DNA of 64,000 nt from Labedaea rhizosphaerae (GTDB taxonomy: Bacteria > Actinomycetota > Actinomycetes > Mycobacteriales > Pseudonocardiaceae), in the NCBI RefSeq assembly GCF_004362825.1, contig NZ_SNXZ01000003.1, positions 286,784-350,783 of the forward strand, read 5' to 3'. The notes beneath the pieces were generated by a model. That model saw nothing but the letters and a program-made list of their open reading frames with translations. It ran no database searches and was not told the origin of the DNA. Both the position numbers and the translations under genes were made by a program. Below, in pieces: positions 34,060-42,929 of this stretch. Each line of letters opens with the position of its first letter. The stretch's first letter is position 1.

Positions 34060-34100
34060 ATCGCGATACGTTCCGATATATCGTTGACCTATCGCGATAG
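34060..34100. promoter_or_regulatory. Cluster of CGCGAT/CGATATATCG palindromes upstream of padR-like gene
   Basis: Three related dyads: ATCGCGAT (34060-34067), CGATATATCG (34074-34083) and CTATCGCGATAG (34089-34100, perfect 12-base palindrome). They lie between the divergent rlmN and PadR-like starts, 23 bases before the PadR ATG. PadR regulators usually bind such AT/CG dyads and repress themselves, so this is the likely autoregulatory operator array. Confidence 0.65.
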
Positions 34101-34123
34101 TCCAAACGTAAGGAGACAAGATC

Positions 34124-34894
34124 ATGCGATCCCCATTCGGAAACCAGAACAGCCCGTTCGGCGACCCGCGCTCGTTCGGTCACCCGGGCGCCCAGATGCG
34201 CGAGTTCCTGCACGAGCACCGCGGTGCGCCCCACGGGGGCGATCCGCGGGAGGCAGGCCACCCGTTCCCGCCGCCGCCCCCGTTCCCCCCGCCGCCCGGC
34301 CCCGGGTGGGGCGGCTTTCCGGGCGTCGGCGGGCCGTTCGGTGCTGGACGCGGTCGTGGCCGCCCTGGTGCGCGCCGCGGCGGCCGCGGGCACGGCGGAC
34401 CGGGCCGCCGCCAGCGTCGCGGTGACGTCCGCGCCGCCATCCTCGCCCTGCTCGCCGAGCGACCCATGCACGGCTACGAAATGATCCAGGAGATCAACGA
34501 GCGCAGCGGCGGCTTCTGGAAGCCGAGCCCCGGCTCGGTCTACCCGACCCTGCAGATGCTCACCGACGAAGGCCTGATCAAGGCCACCGAGGACGCGAGC
34601 AACAAGCGCCTGTTCCAGCTGACCGACGACGGCCGCGCCGAAGCCGAGAAGCAGGACAGCCCGCCGTGGGAGCAGGTCACCCAGGACGTCGACCCGCACG
34701 ACGTCGACCTGCGCAGCGCGATGGGCCTGCTCGTGCCGGCCATCTTCCAGGTGGCGCAGGCCGGCAGCGGCGCGCAGAAGCAGCGGGCCGTCGAGGTCAT
34801 GAACGAGGCCCGGCGCCAGCTCTACGCGATCCTCGGCGAGGTCGAGCCCGACCTGGCCGACGACGATGCCGAGGACGGCGCCGACGACGAGTAA
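34124..34894 (+). CDS. PadR-family regulator with Gly/Pro-rich N-terminal extension
   Basis: 256 residues. Residues 1-98 are a disordered extension: [20 protein letters not shown] then Gly/Arg-rich [20 protein letters not shown], unusual among DNA-binding proteins but known in some actinobacterial PadR proteins. The winged helix (about 102-175) is standard: [53 protein letters not shown] helical dimerisation region and acidic end ([14 protein letters not shown]) follow. ATG at 34124 has AAGGAGACAAGATC upstream. It likely represses its own promoter through the dyads at 34060-34100. Confidence 0.9.
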   Translation: MRSPFGNQNSPFGDPRSFGHPGAQMREFLHEHRGAPHGGDPREAGHPFPPPPPFPPPPGPGWGGFPGVGGPFGAGRGRGRPGARRGGRGHGGPGRRQRRGDVRAAILALLAERPMHGYEMIQEINERSGGFWKPSPGSVYPTLQMLTDEGLIKATEDASNKRLFQLTDDGRAEAEKQDSPPWEQVTQDVDPHDVDLRSAMGLLVPAIFQVAQAGSGAQKQRAVEVMNEARRQLYAILGEVEPDLADDDAEDGADDE

Positions 34895-34905
34895 GCGGTA
34901 CCGGT

Positions 34906-34943
34906 TGGTGCCCGGCTGATCACGGCAGATCAGCCGGGCACCA
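34906..34943. terminator. 16-bp perfect hairpin between padR and methyltransferase genes
   Basis: TGGTGCCCGGCTGATC (34906-34921) and GATCAGCCGGGCACCA (34928-34943) with a 6-base loop, 12 bases after the PadR stop. It terminates both convergent genes; its right arm encodes the last residues of the methyltransferase. Confidence 0.8.
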
Positions 34944-35697
34944 CCAGCCCGGAAGGCTTGCGACGCACGCGCACCACGTAGGCCACGGGGAAGCTCAGCC
35001 CGGTCATCTGGGCCAGCGCCCGCTTGGCCACGGCCTTCGAGAACTCGATGCGCAGCACCGATTCCAGGGCCGCGCGATCCTCGAACCGCCACGTGGTGTC
35101 CACCGCGTGACGGTCGAATCCCTTGATGTCGAAGAACTTCTCGATCTCGTGCGGGCTGACGTTCGGCAGGTCCGCGCGCAGCCAGCCGCCGTAGGGCGAG
35201 CGGGCCAGGTCGAGGTCCACCACGGCGAGCACGCCGCCGGGCCGCAGCACGCGGTCGGCCTCGGCGAGCCCCGGTTCGCAGCCCGGGCCGAAGAAGTAGG
35301 CCGTGCGGGCGTGCACCACGTCGATCGACGCGTCCGGGAGCGGCAGCCGTTGCGCGCTGCCCGCCACCACCTCGATGCGGTCGCCCACCCGTGCCTGCGC
35401 CCGGGCCACCAGCGGCGGGTGCGGCTCGACACCGGTCACGCTGCGCGCGCTCTCGGCGAACCGCGGCAGGTGGAAGCCGTCGCCGCAGCCGACGTCCAGC
35501 ACGTCCTTGCCTTGCCACGGCGCGTGTTCGGCGAGCACCCGCCAGATGTCGCCGTGCACGTCCTGCGCGCGGTTCTCGATCTCGTAGGTCTCGGGCCAGT
35601 GCCAGATGTTCGGGCTCGGCACCGCGTCGCCACGAGCGGACGCGGCGAGCCGTCGTCCCGCGCGCGACACCAAACCCACCCCGACAGGTAACCACAT
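34930..35697 (-). CDS. Class I SAM-dependent methyltransferase
   Basis: 255 residues. SAM-binding motif I is VLDVGCGDGFHLPRFAE near residue 67, followed by motif II VTGVEPHPPLV, RLPLPDASIDVVHART (motif IV region) and RVLRPGGVLAVVDLD (motif VI). This is the Methyltransf_11 (UbiE-like) pattern. The acceptor is unknown. The N-terminus (IWHWPETYEIENRAQDVHG) is typical of small-molecule methyltransferases. ATG at 35697 is the first start; GTG 35679 is possible. The 3' end lies in the shared terminator hairpin. Confidence 0.88.
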   Translation of the reverse strand: MWLPVGVGLVSRAGRRLAASARGDAVPSPNIWHWPETYEIENRAQDVHGDIWRVLAEHAPWQGKDVLDVGCGDGFHLPRFAESARSVTGVEPHPPLVARAQARVGDRIEVVAGSAQRLPLPDASIDVVHARTAYFFGPGCEPGLAEADRVLRPGGVLAVVDLDLARSPYGGWLRADLPNVSPHEIEKFFDIKGFDRHAVDTTWRFEDRAALESVLRIEFSKAVAKRALAQMTGLSFPVAYVVRVRRKPSGLVVPG

Positions 35698-35771
35698 CTG
35701 CGACCAATGCCTGCTGACTTCCCGGCTCCGGCCACGTAACGTCGCAAGTTCACCAGCCGGGGAGGGGTGCG

Positions 35772-36623
35772 ATGACCACAGAGCTCGACCCGCACGAGGA
35801 CACCGAGACGATCATCCCCGGCACGCCGATCTGGGTCGACCTCGCGACCCCGGATCCAGTGGCGAGCAAGGAGTTCTACGCCGAGCTGTTCGGCTGGACC
35901 TACGAGGTCGACCCCGTCAGCGGCTACATCATCGCCTCGGCGGATGCGCTGCCATGCGGCGGGATCTTCGGGTTCACCGACCGGTACCTGCCGCCCGGCT
36001 GGACCGTGCACCTGGCCACGGGCAACGCCGCCAACACCGTCGACCGCGTGCGTGCGTCGGGTGGCGGGGTGGCGCTGGAGCCGGTTTTCATTGCCGGGCA
36101 AGGGTCGCTGGCCGTCGCGATCGACCCGACCGGCGCGGCCGTCGGCTTCCTGGAGCCGGTGCCCGAGTGGCGCTTCGGCACCATGTTCCCGAACACGTTC
36201 AACTGGGCCGAGCTGAACACCCACGACGGCGAGACCGCCGACAAGTTCTACCAGCACTTGTTCGGCTTCGAGCTCGAGCAGATCGGCGACGGCGTCGACT
36301 ACGACTACACGACCTGGGCGCTGCGTGGTGACCAAGTCCTCGGGCGGCTCAAGATGGGCCCCGAGTTCGCACCCGACCACCCGTCGCACTGGATGGTGTA
36401 CTTCGGCGTCGACCCCGAGATGGGCACCGACCTCGTCGCCAACCGCGCGATCCGATTAGGCGCGCGGGTCACCGTCGAGCCGTTCGACTCCCCGTTCGGC
36501 CGGCTCGCGGTGATCGAGGACGTGACCGGCGCGGTCAGCACCCTGATCGACCCGTCCCGCACCACGACCGTGGTGCCGGAAGAGGTCATCGGCGCCGAGG
36601 TCGACGACCCCTACGACGACTAG
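35772..36623 (+). CDS. Two-domain VOC (glyoxalase/bleomycin-resistance fold) protein
   Basis: 283 residues composed of two vicinal-oxygen-chelate domains. Domain 1 (about 12-125) starts PGTPIWVDLATPDPVASKEFYAELFGW; domain 2 (about 138-275) repeats it as FNWAELNTHDGETADKFYQHLFGFE. Canonical metal ligands are only partly present, so it may bind a ligand without catalysis. The layout matches a common actinobacterial family of unknown substrate. ATG at 35772 follows GGGGAGGGG. Its end overlaps the convergent TetR stop by four bases. Confidence 0.88.
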   Translation: MTTELDPHEDTETIIPGTPIWVDLATPDPVASKEFYAELFGWTYEVDPVSGYIIASADALPCGGIFGFTDRYLPPGWTVHLATGNAANTVDRVRASGGGVALEPVFIAGQGSLAVAIDPTGAAVGFLEPVPEWRFGTMFPNTFNWAELNTHDGETADKFYQHLFGFELEQIGDGVDYDYTTWALRGDQVLGRLKMGPEFAPDHPSHWMVYFGVDPEMGTDLVANRAIRLGARVTVEPFDSPFGRLAVIEDVTGAVSTLIDPSRTTTVVPEEVIGAEVDDPYDD

Positions 36624-37195
36624 CTGAGCAACCGCTGGAGTGCGGCGATGTCCTGGTCGGTGAGCTTCGGCTCGGTCGCCAGCACCCGGTACCAGATCAA
36701 CCCGAAGATCAGATCCGCGCACAGGTCGGCGCTGAGGAACGCCGGTTTGTCCCCGCGCCGCGCGGCCCGCGTGACGAGGACGTCGATCGCGCCGCGGCGC
36801 TTGTGCAGGAACTCCCGTTGGAATCGGTCGCGGAAGTCCTGGTCGCGTTGCGCTTCGCTCATCAGCGAGCGCAACACGGCGACCACGCCCGGGCGGGCCA
36901 GCAGGACCGCGGAGTCGCGCAGGAACGCGCCCACGTCGTCGGCGAAGGATCCCTGGTCCGCCGTGGTGACGCTCAGGTCGGCCTTCAACGCCAACGCTTC
37001 CAGCAGCACGTCGGCCTTGGTCGACCACCAGCGGTAGACGGTCTGCTTGCCCGAGCCGGCCCGCGCCGCGATGCCCTCGATCGTGAGGTCCTGGTAGCCG
37101 ACCTCGGTGGTCAGCTCGTACGCGGCAGTGAGGATCGCGAGCCTGGTCTGCTCACTGCGCTTGCGGCCGCGCGTCTGCTCCGGCGGTGTGCCCAT
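36620..37195 (-). CDS. TetR-family transcriptional regulator
   Basis: 191 residues. HTH: RLAILTAAYELTTEVGYQDLTIEGIAARAGSGKQTVYRWWSTKADVLLEAL (residues 18-68). The C-domain matches the TetR_C_16-like helical pattern (RPGVVAVLRSLMSEAQRD). ATG at 37195. It is divergent from an SDR gene with two large palindromes between, so it surely controls that promoter region. Confidence 0.92.
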   Translation of the reverse strand: MGTPPEQTRGRKRSEQTRLAILTAAYELTTEVGYQDLTIEGIAARAGSGKQTVYRWWSTKADVLLEALALKADLSVTTADQGSFADDVGAFLRDSAVLLARPGVVAVLRSLMSEAQRDQDFRDRFQREFLHKRRGAIDVLVTRAARRGDKPAFLSADLCADLIFGLIWYRVLATEPKLTDQDIAALQRLLS

Positions 37196-37212
37196 GACCG
37201 GACCCTACTTTA

Positions 37213-37268
37213 TTTCGAGACGCGGCGACTCGAAACGGTGCTACCTTTGTCGAGACGTCACGTCTCGA
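37213..37268. promoter_or_regulatory. Two palindromic operators between tetR and SDR genes
   Basis: Site 1: TTTCGAG (37213-37219) and CTCGAAA (37229-37235) around nine bases. Site 2: TCGAGACGT and ACGTCTCGA around a single C (37250-37268). Both share the half-site TCGAGACG, found as TTTCGAGACG in site 1. Two TetR dimers could bind side by side, closing the divergent promoters. Confidence 0.75.
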
Positions 37269-37284
37269 AATTCAAGGAGCGCCC

Positions 37285-37992
37285 ATGCCCACCACGCTCG
37301 TCATCGGGGGAACGTCCGGCATTGGCCTGGCCGTCGCCCAGCAGTTGTCGCTTCGCGGTGACGACCTCCACCTCGCAAGCCGCGGCCAGGACCGGCTGGC
37401 GAAGGCCACCGTCGCCGTCGAGGGCTCGCGCGGGCACGTCCTCGACGCGGGCCAACCGGACGCGGTGCGCGCGCTCGCCGCGAGCATCGCGCCGGTCCAC
37501 CGGCTGGTGATCACCCTCGCCGGGAACGGCGGGGCGGGACCGCTCGCGGACCTCACCGTCGACGAACTGCGTCGCGCGTTCGAGGAGAAGTACTGGCCGA
37601 CCGTGACGGCGTTGAAGGCGGTGCTGCCGAGCCTCGCCCCGGACGCCTCCGTCACCCTCGTCGGCGCGATCACGGCACGGGCGGCGATGCCCGGCACGGC
37701 CGGGATCGGGTCGCTCAACGCCGCGATCGAGGGGCTCGTCCGGCCGCTCGCGGCCGAGCTCGCCCCGATCCGGGTCAACGCCGTCTCCCCCGGCTACGTG
37801 GACACGCCGTGGTGGGACAGCTTCCCGCCGGACGCCCGTGCGGCCTTCTTCGCACAAGCCGCGGAAACCTTGCCGACCAAGCGGATCGCCACCGCCGCCG
37901 ACGTCGCCGAGGCGATCGTCCTGCTGGCCACCAACCCCAACATCACGGGGACGGTCATCGAAACCGACGGCGGCGCACGCCTGGCCGCCTGA
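37285..37992 (+). CDS. Short-chain dehydrogenase/reductase
   Basis: 235 residues. Cofactor motif GGTSGIGLAVAQQ at residue 8, a second NAD(P) strand LHLASRGQDRL, catalytic region TLVGAITARAAMPGTAGIGSLNAAIEGL, NAVSPGYVDTPWW. The expected YxxxK is replaced: where Tyr-Lys normally occurs the sequence reads GTAGIGSLNAA, so it belongs to the atypical SDRs and may have altered or no redox activity. ATG at 37285 follows AAGGAGCGCC. Regulated by the divergent TetR. Confidence 0.88.
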   Translation: MPTTLVIGGTSGIGLAVAQQLSLRGDDLHLASRGQDRLAKATVAVEGSRGHVLDAGQPDAVRALAASIAPVHRLVITLAGNGGAGPLADLTVDELRRAFEEKYWPTVTALKAVLPSLAPDASVTLVGAITARAAMPGTAGIGSLNAAIEGLVRPLAAELAPIRVNAVSPGYVDTPWWDSFPPDARAAFFAQAAETLPTKRIATAADVAEAIVLLATNPNITGTVIETDGGARLAA

Positions 37993-37998
37993 GCACCG

Positions 37999-38034
37999 GA
38001 CGAGCCGTCGACTCCGTGGGGCCGGCGGCTCGTC
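37999..38034. terminator. Hairpin terminator between SDR and cdsA
   Basis: GACGAGCCG (37999-38007) and CGGCTCGTC (38026-38034), a 9-bp perfect stem with 18-base loop, between convergent stops; likely bidirectional. Confidence 0.6.
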
Positions 38035-38036
38035 GC

Positions 38037-38957
38037 TCAGACCGGGACGAACCAGGTCAGCAGCAGGAACGCCACGACGGCCGAGGGCAGCAGGGAGTCC
38101 AGGCGATCCATCAGGCCGCCGTGCCCGGGCAGCAGGTTACCCATGTCCTTGATGCCGAGGTCGCGCTTGATCAGCGACTCGATCAGGTCGCCGACGGTCG
38201 CGGTGAGCACCAGGGCCGCCCCGAGCGCCGCGCCGAGCAGCCAGTGCCCGTCGAGCAGCAGCCACACCGACAACGCGCCGCCGACCATGCCGGTGAGCAT
38301 CGACCCCGCGAAGCCCTCCCAGGACTTCTTCGGGCTGATGGTCGGCGACATGGGGTGCTTGCCGAAGAGCACGCCGGCGATGTAGCCCCCGGTGTCCGAG
38401 CAGACCACCAGGATCATGAAGCACAGCACGCGCTGCGCGCCGTCGTGCGGCATCACCAGCAGCGCGGCGAACGACGCGAAGAGCGGCACGTAGACCGCGG
38501 TGAGCATGGACGCGCTGACATCACGCAGGTAGCCGTCGATGCCACCGCGGAAACGCCACACGAAGCACACCAGCACGGTGACCACGAGCGCCGCGATGGT
38601 GCCGTCCCGGCCGAACGGCCACGACAGCCACACGATCGCCTGACCGCCGACCAGCAACGGGATCAACGCGACGTTGATGCCGGCGCCCCGCTTGAGCGCG
38701 CCCGCCAGTTCGAACGTGCCGACGGCGACGGCCACGGCGACGATGCCGATGAACACGTGCCGCACGAGGAGCAGCGACACCAGCACGGCCGCGCCCAGCA
38801 CCACGCCCACGCCGATGGCGGCGGGCAAGTTGCGGCCGGCCTTGGACGCCTTGGCCGCGGGCGGCTTCTCCGTCGTCGGCGGGTCGGCCGGGCCGTCCTG
38901 CGTCACTTCGTCTTCCACGGTGTCATCGTCGACTTCTCCGAGCGGGCCGGAGACCAC
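38037..38957 (-). CDS. cdsA: Phosphatidate cytidylyltransferase (CDP-diacylglycerol synthase)
   Basis: 306-residue membrane enzyme making CDP-diacylglycerol for phospholipid synthesis. Eight or so hydrophobic helices; the C-terminal signature appears as SPKKSWEGFAGSMLTG, followed by DLIESLIKRDLGIKDMGNLLPGHGGLMDRLDS (positions 262-293), the CDP-binding block. An acidic/Pro-rich cytoplasmic N-terminus (about 50 residues) is normal for actinobacteria. GTG at 38957 has GAGGAG five bases upstream, nine bases after the frr stop. Confidence 0.95.
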   Translation of the reverse strand: MVSGPLGEVDDDTVEDEVTQDGPADPPTTEKPPAAKASKAGRNLPAAIGVGVVLGAAVLVSLLLVRHVFIGIVAVAVAVGTFELAGALKRGAGINVALIPLLVGGQAIVWLSWPFGRDGTIAALVVTVLVCFVWRFRGGIDGYLRDVSASMLTAVYVPLFASFAALLVMPHDGAQRVLCFMILVVCSDTGGYIAGVLFGKHPMSPTISPKKSWEGFAGSMLTGMVGGALSVWLLLDGHWLLGAALGAALVLTATVGDLIESLIKRDLGIKDMGNLLPGHGGLMDRLDSLLPSAVVAFLLLTWFVPV

Positions 38958-38966
38958 GGGATCTCC

Positions 38967-39524
38967 TCAGACCTCGAGCAGCTCGGTTTCCTTGTGCTTG
39001 ACCAGCTCGTCGACCGCGGCGACGTACTTGTCGGTGAGGTGTTGGAGTTCCTTCTCCGCGCGCATCACGTCGTCCTCACCGGACTCGCCGTCCTTGACCA
39101 GCCGGTCCAGCTCTTCCTTGGCCTTGCGGCGGATGTTGCGGATGGTGATCTTGGCGTCCTCACCCTTGCCCTTGGCCACCTTCACCATGTCGCGGCGGCG
39201 TTCCTCGGACAGCTGCGGGATGACCACGCGGATGATGTTGCCGTCGTTGCTGGGGTTCACGCCGAGGTCGGAGTCGCGGATCGCCTTCTCGATGGCCTGC
39301 AGCTGGCTGGCGTCGTAGGGCTTGATGACCGCCATCCGCGCCTCGGGAATGCTCACGCTGGAGAGCTGGTTCATCGGCGTCGGCGACCCGTAGTAGTCCA
39401 CGACGATGCGCGAGAACATGCCCGGCGTCGCGCGGCCGGTGCGCACGGCCATCAGGTCGTCCTTCGCAACCGACACGGCCTTTTCCATCTTCTCTTCGGC
39501 TTCGAAGAGTGTCTCGTCGATCAC
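38967..39524 (-). CDS. frr: Ribosome recycling factor
   Basis: 185 residues, standard length. Splits post-termination ribosomes with EF-G. Family blocks: [62 protein letters not shown] (positions 84-109), and the long C-terminal helix. GTG at 39524 has AAGGAG and overlaps the pyrH stop by four bases. Confidence 0.97.
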   Translation of the reverse strand: MIDETLFEAEEKMEKAVSVAKDDLMAVRTGRATPGMFSRIVVDYYGSPTPMNQLSSVSIPEARMAVIKPYDASQLQAIEKAIRDSDLGVNPSNDGNIIRVVIPQLSEERRRDMVKVAKGKGEDAKITIRNIRRKAKEELDRLVKDGESGEDDVMRAEKELQHLTDKYVAAVDELVKHKETELLEV

Positions 39525-40264
39525 GACTGCTCCTTCGGCGTACTGACCAGGGTCCCGATCTTCTCACCACGCACCGCCCGCGCGATGTTGCCCTCGGTGA
39601 GCAGGTTGAACACGATGATCGGCATGTTGTTGTCCATGCACAAGCTGAACGCGGTGGCGTCGGCGACCTTGAGGTCGCGCTCGAGCACCTCGCGGTGGGT
39701 GATCCGCTCGTACATCTCGGCCGTCGGGTCGATCCGCGGGTCGGCGGTGTAGACACCGTCCACGGCCTTGGCCATCAGAACGACGTCACAGCCGATCTCC
39801 AGCGCGCGCTGCGCGGCGGCCGTGTCGGTGGAGAAGTAGGGCATGCCGACCCCGCCGCCGAAGATGACCACGCGACCCTTCTCAAGGTGGCGCTCGGCGC
39901 GCCGCGGGATGTAGGGCTCGGCGACCTGGCCCATCGTGATCGCGGTCTGCACCCGGGTGTCGATGTGGTGCACCCGCTCGAGGAAGTCCTGCAGCGCCAG
40001 GCAGTTCATGACCGTGCCCAGCATCGCCATGTAGTCGGCGCGGTCGCGGTCCATGCCGCGCTGGGAGAGCTCGGCGCCGCGGAAGAAGTTGCCGCCACCG
40101 ATCACCACCGCGACCTGCGTGCCGGACCGCACCACATCGGAGATCTGGCGTGCGACGGCCTGCACGACGTCGGGATCCACGCCGACCGCACCACCGCCGA
40201 ACATCTCGCCGCCCAGCTTGAGCAGCACCCTTCGGTAGCCGTCGCGCCCGTCGTCCCAGCTCAC
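39521..40264 (-). CDS. pyrH: UMP kinase
   Basis: 247-residue hexameric amino-acid-kinase-fold enzyme phosphorylating UMP. Motifs: [59 protein letters not shown] (positions 137-159), and [17 protein letters not shown] at 40264. The gene is separated from upstream tsf by a strong terminator, so pyrH-frr-cdsA should have its own promoter in 40265-40301. Confidence 0.97.
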   Translation of the reverse strand: MSWDDGRDGYRRVLLKLGGEMFGGGAVGVDPDVVQAVARQISDVVRSGTQVAVVIGGGNFFRGAELSQRGMDRDRADYMAMLGTVMNCLALQDFLERVHHIDTRVQTAITMGQVAEPYIPRRAERHLEKGRVVIFGGGVGMPYFSTDTAAAQRALEIGCDVVLMAKAVDGVYTADPRIDPTAEMYERITHREVLERDLKVADATAFSLCMDNNMPIIVFNLLTEGNIARAVRGEKIGTLVSTPKEQS

Positions 40265-40301
40265 CGGTACTCCCCTAGTTTTTCGGCCTGAACACGACCG
40301 C

Positions 40302-40336
40302 GCCCCGTCCCCGGCGGGTTTCGACGGGGACGGGGC
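40302..40336 (-). terminator. 12-bp perfect hairpin terminator after tsf
   Basis: GCCCCGTCCCCG (40302-40313) and CGGGGACGGGGC (40325-40336) with an 11-base loop, 31 bases after the leftward tsf stop. On the minus strand it is followed, some 20 bases on, by an A-rich rather than U-rich run. Confidence 0.8.
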
Positions 40337-40367
40337 ACGATCCTAGTTGTCGCTCTTCTCGAAGCGA

Positions 40368-41183
40368 TCAGGCCTGGCCGACCTCGAAACGCGCGAACCG
40401 GGTGACGGTGATCCCGGCGTCTTCCAGGATCGCCTTCACGGTCTTCTTGGACTCGACCACGGAGGCCTGCTCCAGCAGCACGACGTCCTTGAAGAAGCCG
40501 TTGACCCGGCCCTCGACGATCTTGGGCAGGGCCTGCTCCGGCTTGCCCTCCTCGCGAGCGGTCTCCTCGGCGATGCGGCGCTCGTTGGCCACGGTCTCCT
40601 CGGGGACCTCGTCACGGGTGACGTAGCGGGGCTTCATGGCCGCGATCTGCATCGCGATGCCACGGGCCGCCTCGGCGTTGTCGCCGGTGTACTCGACGAG
40701 CACGCCGACCGACGGGGGCAGGTCCGAAGCCTTGCGGTGCAGGTACGTGGCCACCGTGCCGTCGAAGTCGACGGCACGGCGCAGCTCGAGCTTCTCGCCG
40801 ATCTTGGCGCTGTTCTCGGCCACGACCTCGGCCACGGTCTTGCCGTCGAGCGGAGCCGCCTTCAGGGCCTCCGCGTCGGCGGTCTTGTTCTCCTTGGCCA
40901 CGGCCACGATCCGGTCGGCGAGGGCCTGGAAGTCGGCGTTCTTGGCGACGAAGTCGGTCTCGCAGTTGAGCTCGACCATGACGCCACCATCGGCGACGAC
41001 GAGGCCGTTCGCCGTGGCGCGCTCGGCGCGCTTGCCGACATCCTTGGCGCCCTTGATGCGCAGGATCTCGATGGCCTTGTCGAAGTCGCCGTCCGACTCC
41101 TCGAGGGCCTTCTTGCAGTCCATCATGCCGGCGCCGGTCATCTCGCGGAGACGCTTGACGTCGGCCGCGGTGTAGTTCGCCAT
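40368..41183 (-). CDS. tsf: Translation elongation factor Ts
   Basis: 271 residues; guanine-nucleotide exchange factor for EF-Tu. The N-terminal UBA-like domain [22 protein letters not shown] (positions 9-30) is diagnostic, followed by [22 protein letters not shown] (58-79), the TDFVAKN exchange motif. Length fits actinobacterial EF-Ts. ATG at 41183; 45 bases downstream of rpsB and co-transcribed with it. Confidence 0.97.
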   Translation of the reverse strand: MANYTAADVKRLREMTGAGMMDCKKALEESDGDFDKAIEILRIKGAKDVGKRAERATANGLVVADGGVMVELNCETDFVAKNADFQALADRIVAVAKENKTADAEALKAAPLDGKTVAEVVAENSAKIGEKLELRRAVDFDGTVATYLHRKASDLPPSVGVLVEYTGDNAEAARGIAMQIAAMKPRYVTRDEVPEETVANERRIAEETAREEGKPEQALPKIVEGRVNGFFKDVVLLEQASVVESKKTVKAILEDAGITVTRFARFEVGQA

Positions 41184-41228
41184 CGTGCGGTTTTCCGTCC
41201 TTACTGGGTTTCTGGCGCGATCAGGGAC

Positions 41229-42062
41229 TCAGGCCTGGGCCTGCGGCTGCTCGCCTTCGGCGGGACCCGCGGAGGCGTTGACCAGCAGCTCGCGCTCCCA
41301 CTCGGGCAGCGGCTCGGCGTCCACGCCGGGCTCGGGCTTGTCCTGGCCCTCGGGCGCGTTGTTGCCACGCGCGCCGGAGCGGGCGATCAGACCAGCGGCA
41401 GCCGCCTCGGCGACGACCTTGGTCAGCAGCGCGGCGGAGCGGATCGCGTCGTCGTTGCCCGGGATCGGGTAGTCGACCTCGTCTGGGTCGCAGTTGGTGT
41501 CGAGGATCGCGACGACCGGGATGTTCAGCTTGCGCGCCTCGCCGACGGCGATGTGCTCCTTCTTGGTGTCCACGATCCACACGGCGGAGGGGACCTTCGC
41601 CATGTCGCGGATACCGCCCAGGGTGCGCTCCAGCTTGTCCTTCTCACGGGTCAGCATCAGGATCTCCTTCTTGGTGAGACCCTGGAAGCCGCCGGTCTGC
41701 TCCATCGACTCGAGCTCCTTGAGCCGCTGGAGGCGCTTGTGCACGGTCGAGAAGTTGGTGAGCATGCCGCCCAGCCAGCGCTGGTTCACGTACGGCATGC
41801 CGACGCGCTTGGCCTCGTTGGCGATGGCCTCCTGCGCCTGCTTCTTCGTGCCGACGAACAGGATCGACCCACCGTGCGCGACCGTCTCCTTGACGAACTC
41901 GTAAGCCCGGTCGATGTAGGTCAGCGTCTGCTGCAGGTCGATGATGTAGATGCCGTTGCGCTCGGTGAAGATGTAGCGCTTCATCTTCGGGTTCCACCGG
42001 CGGGTCTGGTGCCCGAAGTGCACGCCGCTGTCGAGCAGCTGCTTCATGGTGACGACGGCCAT
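41229..42062 (-). CDS. rpsB: 30S ribosomal protein S2
   Basis: 277 residues. Start [20 protein letters not shown] and [20 protein letters not shown] are the classic S2 opening; [23 protein letters not shown] and [22 protein letters not shown] (positions 195-216) follow. The last 45 residues are an acidic/Ala/Pro tail. ATG at 42062. The gene heads the rpsB-tsf operon, with a 360-base upstream region. Confidence 0.97.
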   Translation of the reverse strand: MAVVTMKQLLDSGVHFGHQTRRWNPKMKRYIFTERNGIYIIDLQQTLTYIDRAYEFVKETVAHGGSILFVGTKKQAQEAIANEAKRVGMPYVNQRWLGGMLTNFSTVHKRLQRLKELESMEQTGGFQGLTKKEILMLTREKDKLERTLGGIRDMAKVPSAVWIVDTKKEHIAVGEARKLNIPVVAILDTNCDPDEVDYPIPGNDDAIRSAALLTKVVAEAAAAGLIARSGARGNNAPEGQDKPEPGVDAEPLPEWERELLVNASAGPAEGEQPQAQA

Positions 42063-42422
42063 GGCCGGATTCGCACCTTCTTCGTGTCTGGCCGTCCGGG
42101 CGTCCGCACCGGCCGGCAGTTCGGTTGTCGCGGCGGACCGGGTGGCCGCCGCCCTGGTGGCACCGCCGGCTTCCCAACCCGCCGGCTGGATCGCCGGCAG
42201 GACCGCGGGATGCCGTGCACGGTCCGGCGAGCTGAACCGGAGCCGTTGTGCGGTGGCACGCGAAGTCGTCCCGTGTCGCCACGGGCCGCGATGGCAGTCT
42301 ACGCGCTCTCTTCGACGCAGGTCGCACGGCCTCCACCGCCGAGTTGTCCACAGGCACCCGGTTATCCACAGATCCGGCTCCATGGCCGCCGGACCCCCGG
42401 TCCACCCAGCACCCTGGAACCC
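42063..42422. other. 360-base divergent region between rpsB and M23 peptidase
   Basis: No gene. On the minus strand the first 150 bases or so form the rpsB leader, GC-rich with several short complementary runs, possibly structured, but no known leader motif is recognised. The part near 42340-42380 carries paired DnaA-box-like sites. Promoters for rpsB and the M23 gene must lie between them. Confidence 0.4.
42344..42370. promoter_or_regulatory. Paired DnaA-box-like 9-mers, 18-base phasing (site 2 of 3)
   Basis: TTGTCCACA (42344-42352) and TTATCCACA (42362-42370), both direct matches to the actinobacterial/E. coli DnaA box, start exactly 18 bases apart, 53 bases before the M23 peptidase start. 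Confidence 0.6.
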
Positions 42423-42923
42423 ATGCGAACCCTCATCACCGCCATCGCCGTCACCCTCGCCACCCTGATGGCCCTGCCCGCCCAAGCCGACCCGACGCCT
42501 GCGCGTTTCAGCTGGCCACTGGCCCCGCCGCACGCCGTGGTGCGGGGCTACGAGCCGCCCGACACGCCCTACGGCCGCGGCCACCGCGGTGTCGATCTGG
42601 CCGCCGCGGTGGGGACACCGGTGCTCGCCGCGGACGCCGGCGTGGTCGTCTACGCGGGCCTGGTCGCGGGGATCCCGGTGGTCTCCATCGACCACGACGG
42701 TGGCTTGCGGACCACGTACGAGCCCGTGGCCGCGTCAGTGACCACGGGTGCCCAGGTCTACCGGGGCCAGCAGATCGGCGTGCTGCGTGCCGGTCACCCG
42801 GGCTGCAGCGCGGCGGCGTGCCTGCACTGGGGCGCGTTGCTCAACGGCGCGTACGTGAACCCGTTGAGCTATGTGCAGGTCACCCGCGTCCGCCTGAAAC
42901 CCTGGGACCCGGGCGACGCTTGA
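42423..42923 (+). CDS. Secreted M23-family (LytM-type) peptidase
   Basis: 166 residues. Signal peptide 1-22 ([22 protein letters not shown]). The LytM/lysostaphin domain has the zinc motif [11 protein letters not shown] (His and Asp) and the catalytic LHWGALL at the end (HxH-like region read as CLHWG). It likely cuts peptide cross-bridges of peptidoglycan or acts as a regulator of such enzymes if one ligand is missing. It matches the conserved gene next to rpsB in mycobacteria (Rv2891). ATG at 42423; convergent with whiG, 6 bases apart. Confidence 0.9.
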   Translation: MRTLITAIAVTLATLMALPAQADPTPARFSWPLAPPHAVVRGYEPPDTPYGRGHRGVDLAAAVGTPVLAADAGVVVYAGLVAGIPVVSIDHDGGLRTTYEPVAASVTTGAQVYRGQQIGVLRAGHPGCSAAACLHWGALLNGAYVNPLSYVQVTRVRLKPWDPGDA

Positions 42924-42929
42924 CGCTGG

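Noticed and set aside
42063-42340. Ribosomal-protein leader (autoregulatory RNA) before rpsB
   Set aside because: Several short complementary runs exist but none matches a leader I know; comparative folding would be needed.
42344-42370. Chromosome origin (oriC) at the DnaA-box pair
   Set aside because: Only two boxes, no AT-rich unwinding element, and no dnaA, dnaN, rpmH or gyr genes nearby.
40347-42422. Long rightward frame antisense to tsf and rpsB leading into the M23 gene
   Set aside because: Only the last 166 codons show a signal peptide and peptidase motifs; the rest mirrors ribosomal operon genes.
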